Source: a virus
Strand: one strand, 5' to 3'
IMG/VR virus record: IMGVR_UViG_3300030104_000277
Coordinates: 1-23,554 of that record
DNA: 23,554 bases
The notes under the pieces: generated by a model
The model's input: only the letters and a program-made list of their open reading frames with translations
Told to the model about the DNA's origin: nothing
The model's database searches: none
Made by a program: the position numbers and the translations under genes
Part shown: positions 1 to 6,072 of the stretch, in pieces
How the letters are laid out: the number at the start of each line of letters is the position of its first letter
How positions within the stretch are numbered: position 1 is the first letter of the stretch

Positions 1-1
1 C

Positions 2-277
2 GCAGGTCAAGGCTCTATAAGAAATGGTCTTGTATCTAGTGGTAAACTAAGAGGATTTGACATGTACAAATCTAACAACGTTGCTGCTACTAGCACATGT
101 ACTGGCAAGGTTCTTGCTGGACACATTTCTTCTACTGCAACTGCTCAAACTATCATCTCAACTGAGGTCCTAAGAGACCCTAGTTCTTTCGGTGATATCG
201 TAAGAGGATTGCACGTATACGGAGCTAAGGTCCTTAGACCAGAAGCTTTAGTCGGTGCTTTTTACACAGTAGACTAA
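2..277 (+). CDS. Major capsid (coat) protein, C-terminal part
   Basis: The reading frame is open from base 2 with no stop before 277, so this is the end of a longer gene cut by the window edge; the internal ATG at 62 is not its start. The 91 visible residues end with FGDIVRGLHVYGAKVLRPEA, followed by a short hydrophobic tail. This 'G-x-KVLRPEAL' ending is what I associate with coat proteins of marine podoviruses with an HK97-type fold. Position supports this: a strong terminator follows at once, as is common after highly expressed coat genes, and small virion genes and tail genes come next. The family assignment rests on the C-terminal tail only, so another abundant head protein is possible. 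Confidence 0.72.
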   Translation, partial: AGQGSIRNGLVSSGKLRGFDMYKSNNVAATSTCTGKVLAGHISSTATAQTIISTEVLRDPSSFGDIVRGLHVYGAKVLRPEALVGAFYTVD

Positions 278-287
278 TATTAAAGTT

Positions 288-317
288 GGGGGAGTCTTCG
301 GACTCCTCCGCTTTTTT
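288..317 (+). terminator. Rho-independent terminator after the coat gene
   Basis: A 9-bp stem (288-296 with 301-309, one G-T wobble) is closed by a TTCG tetraloop and followed by a run of six T (312-317). The C(UUCG)G loop is exceptionally stable in RNA. It lies 11 bases after the coat stop codon and just before the next ribosome binding site, so it probably lowers read-through from the coat gene into the tail operon. Confidence 0.92.
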
Positions 318-321
318 AATC

Positions 322-327
322 AAGGAG
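322..327 (+). promoter_or_regulatory. Ribosome binding site of the 38-residue gene
   Basis: AAGGAG lies 5 bases before the ATG at 333. It supports a real small gene immediately downstream of the terminator. Confidence 0.75.
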
Positions 328-332
328 ATACA

Positions 333-449
333 ATGGAAAAACAAATTAGTTATTACGAAACGATTCATGAAAAAGAAGAAAAGTGTTCAGAGATGGTAGG
401 TCACAACACTATGAGATTTGAATACGAAGAAGACAAGGGGGAGAAATAA
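333..449 (+). CDS. Small acidic protein, 38 residues, unknown
   Basis: This is a short open frame with a good AAGGAG five bases upstream of its ATG, sitting between the coat terminator and another small gene two bases on. The product begins MEKQISYYETIHEKEEKC and is hydrophilic and rich in Glu and Lys, with one Cys and no membrane segment or signal peptide. I do not recognise it. The ribosome binding site, the tight spacing and the intact frame are the only evidence that it is expressed. A small virion or assembly protein is a guess from position alone. Confidence 0.6.
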   Translation: MEKQISYYETIHEKEEKCSEMVGHNTMRFEYEEDKGEK

Positions 450-451
450 CT

Positions 452-607
452 ATGATGTACGGAATGAAAAAAGATAAAAAGAAAAGAAAGGGCATGATGT
501 ACGGTGGCATGGGTAGAAAACAAGCTAAACATGGTGGACCACATAATAACATGGATAGGATTGGCATGGCTATGGGCGGTGCTATGAATGTTCAAGACCC
601 TAATTAA
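452..607 (+). CDS. Small Met/Lys/Gly-rich basic protein, 51 residues
   Basis: The frame starts two bases after the previous stop. GGGGGAG, overlapping the end of the upstream gene, can serve as its ribosome binding site. Ten of 51 residues are Met, and there is a dense Lys/Arg cluster (KKDKKKRKG) flanked by two MMYG motifs. There is no membrane segment. I recall Met/Lys/Gly-rich mini-proteins of this style beside capsid genes in marine phages, but none with a proven function. Its basic charge would suit contact with DNA or an acidic virion surface; that is inference. The antisense frame here is a shadow. Confidence 0.6.
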   Translation: MMYGMKKDKKKRKGMMYGGMGRKQAKHGGPHNNMDRIGMAMGGAMNVQDPN

Positions 608-609
608 TT

Positions 610-756
610 ATGAAGGTTAAAGCCCCTAAAGGCTATCATTGGATGAAACAAAAAAATGGTAGTTTTAAATTAATGAAACACAAAGGTAAGTTTGTTCCTC
701 ATAAAGGAGCTAGTTTAACTGCAAACTTTGCAATACAAAAGGTACATAAAAAATAA
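610..756 (+). CDS. Small Lys-rich protein, 48 residues (KAPKGYHWM type)
   Basis: The product starts MKVKAPKGYHWMKQKNG and has 13 Lys and 4 His in 48 residues, so it is strongly basic, with aromatic and Gly residues spaced along it. Its stop overlaps the next start (TAATG), which argues for translational coupling with the adaptor-like gene. The KAPKGYHWM opening and the later LMKHKGKFVPHKGASL segment look like a small conserved family I have met next to head genes in marine phages. The function is unknown. It may be a minor virion protein, given its place between the coat and tail genes. Confidence 0.68.
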   Translation: MKVKAPKGYHWMKQKNGSFKLMKHKGKFVPHKGASLTANFAIQKVHKK

Positions 757-1520
757 TGGCTAATACGTATTTAGAATTAACTAATGAAATTTTACAAGAG
801 TTAAATGAATTAACTTTAACTTCTGTAAATTTCGCTAATGCACAAGGTTTTCAAAAGTTTGTAAAAGATGCAATTAATAAATCTATTTATGATATTGCTA
901 ATGAAGAACCACAATTACCTTTTTTTTCAGCAGGGGTAAGTGGAGGTACAGACCCATTTTATGGGAATGTTACTGTTGCCACAGTTGCTGGACAACGTTG
1001 GTATACTTTAAAATCAGATAGTAGCAGTATTATAACTGACTATGCTTCTGTTGACTGGGATGATTTTTATATTACTACAATTAATGTTAGTGGTGAATCT
1101 AGTCCATTTGTTTCAAAAGGATTAAGATTATTAAATCATGCTGATTGGCGAAGATATTATCGTGATAGTGAAAATATAGATGATGCAAATTCTACTCATG
1201 GTGAACCTAAATTTGTAATTAAGTCACCAGATAATAGAAAGTTTGGATTAAGTCCAATACCAGATAAAGTCTATAATGTGCATTTTTATGCTTTTAATAG
1301 ACCTACAGCATTAAGTGCTCATAGTGATGAAATAGTATTCCCAGAGCAATACAGCAATGTAATTACTGCAAGAGTACGTTACTATGTTTGGCAGTTTAAA
1401 GAAAGTCCACAACAAGCATCTTTTGCTTTAGATGATTACAGAAAAGGTTTGAAGTATATGAAATCAAATCTTATGAATCCAACACCAAGACGAATGACGG
1501 ATGACCGTACATATTTTTAG
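756..1520 (+). CDS. Tail adaptor-like protein (head-tail connection, gp11/gp4-like)
   Basis: This 254-residue protein is probably the adaptor ring that joins portal to tail, the role of tail tubular protein A (gp11) in T7 and gp4 in P22. The N-terminal third is helical (TYLELTNEILQELNEL, then FQKFVKDAINKSIYDIANEE), the middle is beta-rich, and the last part returns to a helix containing QYSNVITARVRYYVWQFKES. The size and the place after the coat gene fit. The start overlaps the previous stop and has only a weak upstream AAAGG, so expression probably depends on coupling. The call rests on family style and position, without a decisive motif. An uncharacterised virion structural protein is the fallback. 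Confidence 0.6.
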   Translation: MANTYLELTNEILQELNELTLTSVNFANAQGFQKFVKDAINKSIYDIANEEPQLPFFSAGVSGGTDPFYGNVTVATVAGQRWYTLKSDSSSIITDYASVDWDDFYITTINVSGESSPFVSKGLRLLNHADWRRYYRDSENIDDANSTHGEPKFVIKSPDNRKFGLSPIPDKVYNVHFYAFNRPTALSAHSDEIVFPEQYSNVITARVRYYVWQFKESPQQASFALDDYRKGLKYMKSNLMNPTPRRMTDDRTYF

Positions 1521-1523
1521 GAG
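1519..1523 (+). promoter_or_regulatory. Ribosome binding site of the lectin-like fibre gene
   Basis: AGGAG overlaps the TAG stop of the adaptor-like gene and lies 6 bases before the ATG at 1530, fixing that start. Confidence 0.7.
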
Positions 1524-1529
1524 ATATAA

Positions 1530-2639
1530 ATGACAACTAAAATACCTGCAGAATTAGTAAGCGACCAAGTGTTGAGTCGTAAAAATTTAGTAATAAACGG
1601 TGACATGAGAGTAGCACAAAGGGCAACTTCAGCTACACTTGACCAAGATGACGATGGTTATAATGTTTGTGATAGGTTTTACTACGAAGCCACTAATTCT
1701 GGCGGTATTACCATGTCGCAAAGCACAGACGTACCTACAGGCGAAGGTTTTGCTAATTCTACAAAACTTGCTTGTTCAACTGCCGATACGAGTGTAGCAG
1801 CAGGTGACTATGTTATAGTTGGTTACCACCTAGAAGGCAAAGACGTTCAACAGTTAAAATATGGTACATCCTCTGCTGAGAGTTTAACTTTAAGTTTTTG
1901 GGTTAAAGGTAACGCTAGTGCAACTTACGTTGTAGAGTTTATAAATCAAGACACGTCGCCAAGAAGAAGCAGAAGTAATACTTTCTCGGTAACATCCTCT
2001 TGGAGCAAAGTTGAGATAACTATTTCAGGAGATACCGCAAGCGGTAAAACTTTTAATAACGACACAGGCACATCTTTTGGTCTTTTCTTTTGGTTAATGG
2101 CAGGCTCTACTTATTCAGGCGGTACTTTGCACACAGGTTCGTGGCAAGATATGGTAAATAACGAAAGGGCAGGAGGCGCAGATAATATTCTATCTAGCAC
2201 AAGTAATGAACTTTATGTGACAGGCGTACAATTTGAGGTAGGGTCAACTGCAACAGCTTTTGACCATAGGTCGTATGGAGAAGAATTTCAGGATTGTAAA
2301 AGATATTTTGAAAGATTAAATTATGTAGATGCTTCAGTTGCTTTTAATGGCAACTCATTTTCTGCTAATGGAGCTTTTGGAGCTTTACCTTGGACGGTTC
2401 AAAAAAGAGGAACTCCCTCGGTAACATTAAGTGGGGTAGGTCAAAGTTCTGGTCAATGGAGCTATCTTACATCTAATGGTGGTTATCCTAGTACAACAGG
2501 GTCAACAACAGCAGGAAATATTAACACTCATCAATGTAGAATAAATGCTACAGGATATGCAGGTTTGACTGATGACAGTATATCTGGCTTTTATTGTCAG
2601 GGAGCTAGTTACATAGATATAGATGCGGAGCTATCGTAA
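1530..2639 (+). CDS. Tail fibre / receptor-binding protein with lectin-like beta-sandwich
   Basis: Length is 369 residues. After a short N-terminal anchor comes SRKNLVINGDMRVAQRATS, then DRFYYE, LTLSFWVKGNASATYVVEF, a Trp- and Gly-rich strand region, and YVTGVQFEVGSTATAFDHRS followed by EEFQDCKRYFERL near residues 245-262. This order is typical of phage fibre domains with a carbohydrate-binding-like beta-sandwich. The last 100 residues are Gly/Ser-rich and probably form the variable tip that contacts the host. It starts a four-gene cassette inserted between adaptor and nozzle genes. Base and codon use in its first two thirds looks richer in TCG, ACG and GGC codons than its neighbours, a hint of transfer. 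Receptor binding is inferred from the fold pattern. Confidence 0.72.
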   Translation: MTTKIPAELVSDQVLSRKNLVINGDMRVAQRATSATLDQDDDGYNVCDRFYYEATNSGGITMSQSTDVPTGEGFANSTKLACSTADTSVAAGDYVIVGYHLEGKDVQQLKYGTSSAESLTLSFWVKGNASATYVVEFINQDTSPRRSRSNTFSVTSSWSKVEITISGDTASGKTFNNDTGTSFGLFFWLMAGSTYSGGTLHTGSWQDMVNNERAGGADNILSSTSNELYVTGVQFEVGSTATAFDHRSYGEEFQDCKRYFERLNYVDASVAFNGNSFSANGAFGALPWTVQKRGTPSVTLSGVGQSSGQWSYLTSNGGYPSTTGSTTAGNINTHQCRINATGYAGLTDDSISGFYCQGASYIDIDAELS

Positions 2640-2827
2640 TGGAAAAAGAAATTAAAATAACTTCGGCTAAATATTTGAAAGATGTAATATCTAATGAAAC
2701 TGATACGATTCTTGCAGTTATAAACGGTAAAGAAATATGCGTACCTATAGATGATGATAATAGACACTATCAAAGCATCAAACGACAAGTTGACGCAGGA
2801 ACACTAACGATAGAGGAGGCAGACTAA
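2639..2827 (+). CDS. Short fibre-associated protein, 62 residues
   Basis: The start overlaps the stop of the lectin-like fibre gene (TAATG), so the two are probably translated together. The product contains ITSAKYLKD, a beta-hairpin-like ILAVINGKEICVPID, and DDDNRHYQSIKRQVDAGTLT near the end. I recognise this pattern (NRHY..I.RQVDAG.LTI) as a small family found beside tail fibre genes in many phages, without a firmly known role. It may help fibre assembly or attach to the fibre; neither is shown by the sequence. No membrane segment is present. Confidence 0.7.
   Translation: MEKEIKITSAKYLKDVISNETDTILAVINGKEICVPIDDDNRHYQSIKRQVDAGTLTIEEAD
2814..2820 (+). promoter_or_regulatory. Ribosome binding site of the 423-residue fibre gene
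   Basis: GAGGAGG lies inside the end of the 62-residue gene, about 6 bases before the ATG at 2827. With the TAATG overlap it confirms that start. Confidence 0.65.
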
Positions 2828-4098
2828 TGGCACTAACAAAAGCATCACTAATAGATTTAAATGGACAAGAACTTATTCTTGATGCCGATGCAGATACATC
2901 AATAACTGCAGATACTGATGACCAAATAGATTTTAAAATTGGTGGTACAGATGTTGCTACTTTAACTGCTGGAACTTTAAAAGTAGTCAATACAGGTAAT
3001 ACCGACACTTTAATTTTAGAATCTACTGATGCTGATGCAAATACAGGTCCAGTAATGGTTCTTCATAGAAATTCAGCTTCACCAGCAGAAGGAGATTTGG
3101 CTGGAGAAATAAGATTTGATTCAGAAGATACAGCAGGTAATCAAACAACTATTGCAAAAATACAAGGCATATTAGGGCATCCTAATCATGGTCAATCTTA
3201 TGCCGAAGATGGAAGATTAACTTTTAGTATTATAAAAGATGCAAGTTTAACTGAAGTTATAAGGATATCTGAAGATGCAAGAGTTGGGATTGGTACTAAT
3301 GACCCTGCACAAAATTTACATATTCATTGTGATAGTGGTGATGAAGGTATTCTTTTAAAAAGCACAGGTAATACATCCAATGCTATAACAATAGATGCAA
3401 ATAGAAGTAGTGGAGGTGGAGCATTAGGTGAAATTCGTGGTTTATGGAATGGAACAGAAGTTGCTCGTATAGTATTAAGAGGTGGTGATGATACTACTAA
3501 CAAAGATGATGGTTTTATAACATTTGCTACATCATCTGCTGATAATATTTCAGAAAGAATGCGTATTGCAAGTGGTGGTCAGGTAACAATAGGCACTACA
3601 AATACAGACCAAGCATCGGGTGCAGGGATAAAACTTTTTAATGATGGTAGTCAAGCAAGATGTTTTTTAGTAGGTAGTGGTTCAGGTGGAGAAGGGTTTT
3701 CCATGTATGATGGAAGTAATTACAAATTTTATGTTGGTTATAATGGAACTATAAATGCTACCAATAATTCAATTTCAACTATTTCAGATGAAAGACTAAA
3801 AGAAAATATAAGAGATTTAGATAAAGGACTAAATGATATTCTTAAATTAAAACCAAGACGTTTTGATTGGAAAACAGGCGAAGGTTCAGATACAAAAAAT
3901 GTTTCTGGATTTGTAGCACAAGAATGTGAAGAAGCAGGTTTTGATGAGTTTGTCGGAGATTTTAAACATAAAGAATTAGATGATGCAAAATCTTTTGGTC
4001 AGGGAGGTCTTATTCCTGCATTAGTAAAAGCAATCCAAGAACAACAAACACAGATTGAAGCCTTACAATCTGAAATTAACACTCTAAAAGGAGAATAA
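2827..4098 (+). CDS. Tail fibre with C-terminal S74 intramolecular chaperone
   Basis: This 423-residue fibre has an N-terminal stretch of Asp/Thr-rich beta repeats and a middle with RVGIGTNDPAQNLHIH and SERMRIASGGQVTIGTT, the usual phage fibre beta-helix motifs. The C-terminal domain starts at SDERLKENI, with Ser320 and Lys325. In the S74 family (endosialidase-type chaperones) a Ser and a Lys five residues later form the self-cleaving dyad. The domain assists trimer folding and is then released, so a mature fibre of about 319 residues is expected. The C-terminus is a short coiled coil (EEQ..IEALQSEINTL type). It belongs to the fibre cassette and has a strong ribosome binding site. The receptor is unknown. 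Confidence 0.85.
   Translation: MALTKASLIDLNGQELILDADADTSITADTDDQIDFKIGGTDVATLTAGTLKVVNTGNTDTLILESTDADANTGPVMVLHRNSASPAEGDLAGEIRFDSEDTAGNQTTIAKIQGILGHPNHGQSYAEDGRLTFSIIKDASLTEVIRISEDARVGIGTNDPAQNLHIHCDSGDEGILLKSTGNTSNAITIDANRSSGGGALGEIRGLWNGTEVARIVLRGGDDTTNKDDGFITFATSSADNISERMRIASGGQVTIGTTNTDQASGAGIKLFNDGSQARCFLVGSGSGGEGFSMYDGSNYKFYVGYNGTINATNNSISTISDERLKENIRDLDKGLNDILKLKPRRFDWKTGEGSDTKNVSGFVAQECEEAGFDEFVGDFKHKELDDAKSFGQGGLIPALVKAIQEQQTQIEALQSEINTLKGE
3784..4098 (+). other. S74 self-cleaving chaperone domain (first copy)
   Basis: The domain runs from Ser320 to the end of the fibre. It shows the S-D-E-R-x-K motif, LKPRRFDWK, and GFVAQECEEAG, in the order expected for the family. Cleavage is predicted just before Ser320. 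Confidence 0.82.
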
Positions 4099-4100
4099 AA

Positions 4101-4457
4101 ATGGCAATATCATACGCATGGAATGTAAATACAGTTAACACTTACCCTACAAAAGATTCTAAGTCCGATGTAGTGCACAATGTTCACTGGATACTAACAG
4201 CTACTGATGATAGTAATACTGTAAAAGATATAGAAGGTAATGACGTTCCTGCTACTTCTCAAAGTTATGGTAGTCAATCAGTAGATACTTCAGACTTATC
4301 AAGCTTCAAAGCTTTTGCAGATTTAACTGCAAGTGATGTGCAAGGTTGGGTTGAAGCAGCTTTAGGAGCTGATGAAGTTACTAAAATGAAAGCTGGTCTT
4401 GATTCTGAAATAGCTGAAAAAGTTACACCTACATCTGTCACTAAAACTATAGGTTAA
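4101..4457 (+). CDS. Small fibre-cassette protein, 118 residues, function unknown
   Basis: An AAGGAG inside the end of the previous gene sits 7 bases before this ATG. The product opens MAISYAWNVNTVNTYP and continues with DVVHNVHWILTATDD, then a helical C-terminal third with ADLTASDVQGWVEAALG. I recall this MAISY.W.V....YP...DVV..VHW.LT pattern as a small widespread phage family without known function, commonly near tail fibre genes. The N-terminal half looks like a beta-sandwich. A fibre tip, fibre adaptor or assembly factor are all possible. It ends one base before the nozzle-like gene, so the cassette is in one transcription unit. Confidence 0.68.
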   Translation: MAISYAWNVNTVNTYPTKDSKSDVVHNVHWILTATDDSNTVKDIEGNDVPATSQSYGSQSVDTSDLSSFKAFADLTASDVQGWVEAALGADEVTKMKAGLDSEIAEKVTPTSVTKTIG

Positions 4458-4458
4458 T

Positions 4459-6069
4459 ATGGCTCGAAGTCAACCTTATACCGTAGCAGTTAACGGAGGT
4501 CTAGTTAAGTCTTCAAATGTAATAGACTTACTTAAAACTCCGGGAGTTGCTAAAGATTTACGAAACTTTGAAGTTTCTATTGAGGGAGGCTATAGACGTA
4601 TTAATGGGTATCAAAAATTTGGTACAACAAGTGCAGTACAACCAACTGGTGGTACAACTAATATTTTAGGCACTATACCTTATGCAGATGGAGTTGTTGC
4701 TTGTGCAGGTACAAGTATTTACTTTAGTCAAACTGGTACATCTTGGACCGAAATAAATAGAAGCAGTGTTGCTAGTAGTGGGGATAATCATACAGCTTTT
4801 ACAGGTCGTAGTGTTTTAACAAGAACTAGTCAAGGGCAAAGTAGTTTTGCTTTATTTGAAAGTGCTACGTCTGATTACGGTACATTAATTATTGCCGATG
4901 GAGTAAATAAACCTTACTTTTTTAGAATGGAAGGTACAGGTGCAAATATAAATACTAGAACATTTTTTGGGGGAGAAATAACAGTTACTGGTACGAAAGG
5001 AGTAAAACATGTAACTGTTCACGATAAACATTTAATAGCTGCTGGAGTTGAAGATAATTTAAATACAATTTTTTATAGCGGTACTTTAGACCCAACAGAT
5101 TTTACTAGTTCTGGTTCAGGTTCAATAGTTTTAGAAGACCAGATAGAAGGTATTAAAAGTTTCCGTAATGAATTATTTATATTTTGTACAAATAGTATTT
5201 TTAAATTAATAAATATAAATGATTCAAGTAATATTGCAATTGTACCGGTTACTAAAAACGTAGGTTGTTTAAGTGGCTACAGTATTCAAGAGATTGGTGG
5301 TGACTTAATATTTTTAGCACCAGATGGATTAAGAACCGTAGCAGGTACAGCAAGAATTGGTGATGTTGAGTTAGGAACTATTAGTCAAGCTATTCAACCA
5401 ATTGTAACTTCTCTAGCTGAATCAGTAGATAGTTTTGTTATTTCAAGTGTTGTACTTAGAGAAAAATCACAGTACAGATTATTTTACACTGATACTGGAG
5501 CATCTAATTCAGCACAACGAGGAATTATAGGCACGTTAAGACCCGATGGTTTTCAATGGTCTGAAACAAGAGGCTTAGAAGTTACAGGTATTGGTTCAGG
5601 TTTTGATAACAATAATGTTGAACAATACTATCATGGCGATACAAATGGTTTTGTTTATCAACATGACATAGGAAATAGTTTTGATGGTACTAATATTTTA
5701 GCAAGATTTGAAACACCTAATTATGATTATGGAGATTTAGGTACATTAAAAACTTTACATTATATAAGAGTTTCAGCAAGTTCAGAAGGTATTGTTGAAC
5801 CGGATGTTCAAGTTAGATTTGATTATGGAAATACAGAAGTTCCACAACCGGGAAGTTTATTTGATATCGGAATAATAAATCCACCTTCAAAATTTGGAGA
5901 TGCAGTTTTTAATACAAACGTATTTGGTGGAGGCGATAACCCACTAATTAGAGTTCCTTTACAAGGTAGCGGAACAAGTAACAATTTTACTTTTTTAAGT
6001 GAAGATAGTAAAGCACCGTATACCATAAATGGTTTTTATGTAGACTTTATACCTTCAGGTAGGAGATAA
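4459..6069 (+). CDS. Tail nozzle-like / stabilisation structural protein (beta-propeller type)
   Basis: At 536 residues this is probably the tube or nozzle protein that continues the tail below the adaptor, the part played by gp12 in T7 or gp10 in P22. It opens with a virion-type N-terminus, then NVIDLLKTPGVAKDLRNFEV and IEGGYRRINGYQKFG. The rest is beta-rich with propeller-like blades (GVVACAGTSIYFSQTG, LIIADGVNKPYFF, KHLIAAGVEDNL, LFIFCTNSIFKL, LIFLAPDGLRTVAG). No signal peptide or membrane segment is seen. The ribosome binding site is weak (ATAGG). It is separated from its usual partner, the adaptor, by the fibre cassette. The nozzle role is inferred from fold and place. Confidence 0.6.
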   Translation: MARSQPYTVAVNGGLVKSSNVIDLLKTPGVAKDLRNFEVSIEGGYRRINGYQKFGTTSAVQPTGGTTNILGTIPYADGVVACAGTSIYFSQTGTSWTEINRSSVASSGDNHTAFTGRSVLTRTSQGQSSFALFESATSDYGTLIIADGVNKPYFFRMEGTGANINTRTFFGGEITVTGTKGVKHVTVHDKHLIAAGVEDNLNTIFYSGTLDPTDFTSSGSGSIVLEDQIEGIKSFRNELFIFCTNSIFKLININDSSNIAIVPVTKNVGCLSGYSIQEIGGDLIFLAPDGLRTVAGTARIGDVELGTISQAIQPIVTSLAESVDSFVISSVVLREKSQYRLFYTDTGASNSAQRGIIGTLRPDGFQWSETRGLEVTGIGSGFDNNNVEQYYHGDTNGFVYQHDIGNSFDGTNILARFETPNYDYGDLGTLKTLHYIRVSASSEGIVEPDVQVRFDYGNTEVPQPGSLFDIGIINPPSKFGDAVFNTNVFGGGDNPLIRVPLQGSGTSNNFTFLSEDSKAPYTINGFYVDFIPSGRR

Positions 6070-6072
6070 TAA

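Noticed and set aside
62-277. A separate 71-residue gene starting at 62
   Set aside because: The same frame is open upstream to the window edge with fitting coat-like sequence, so this ATG is internal.
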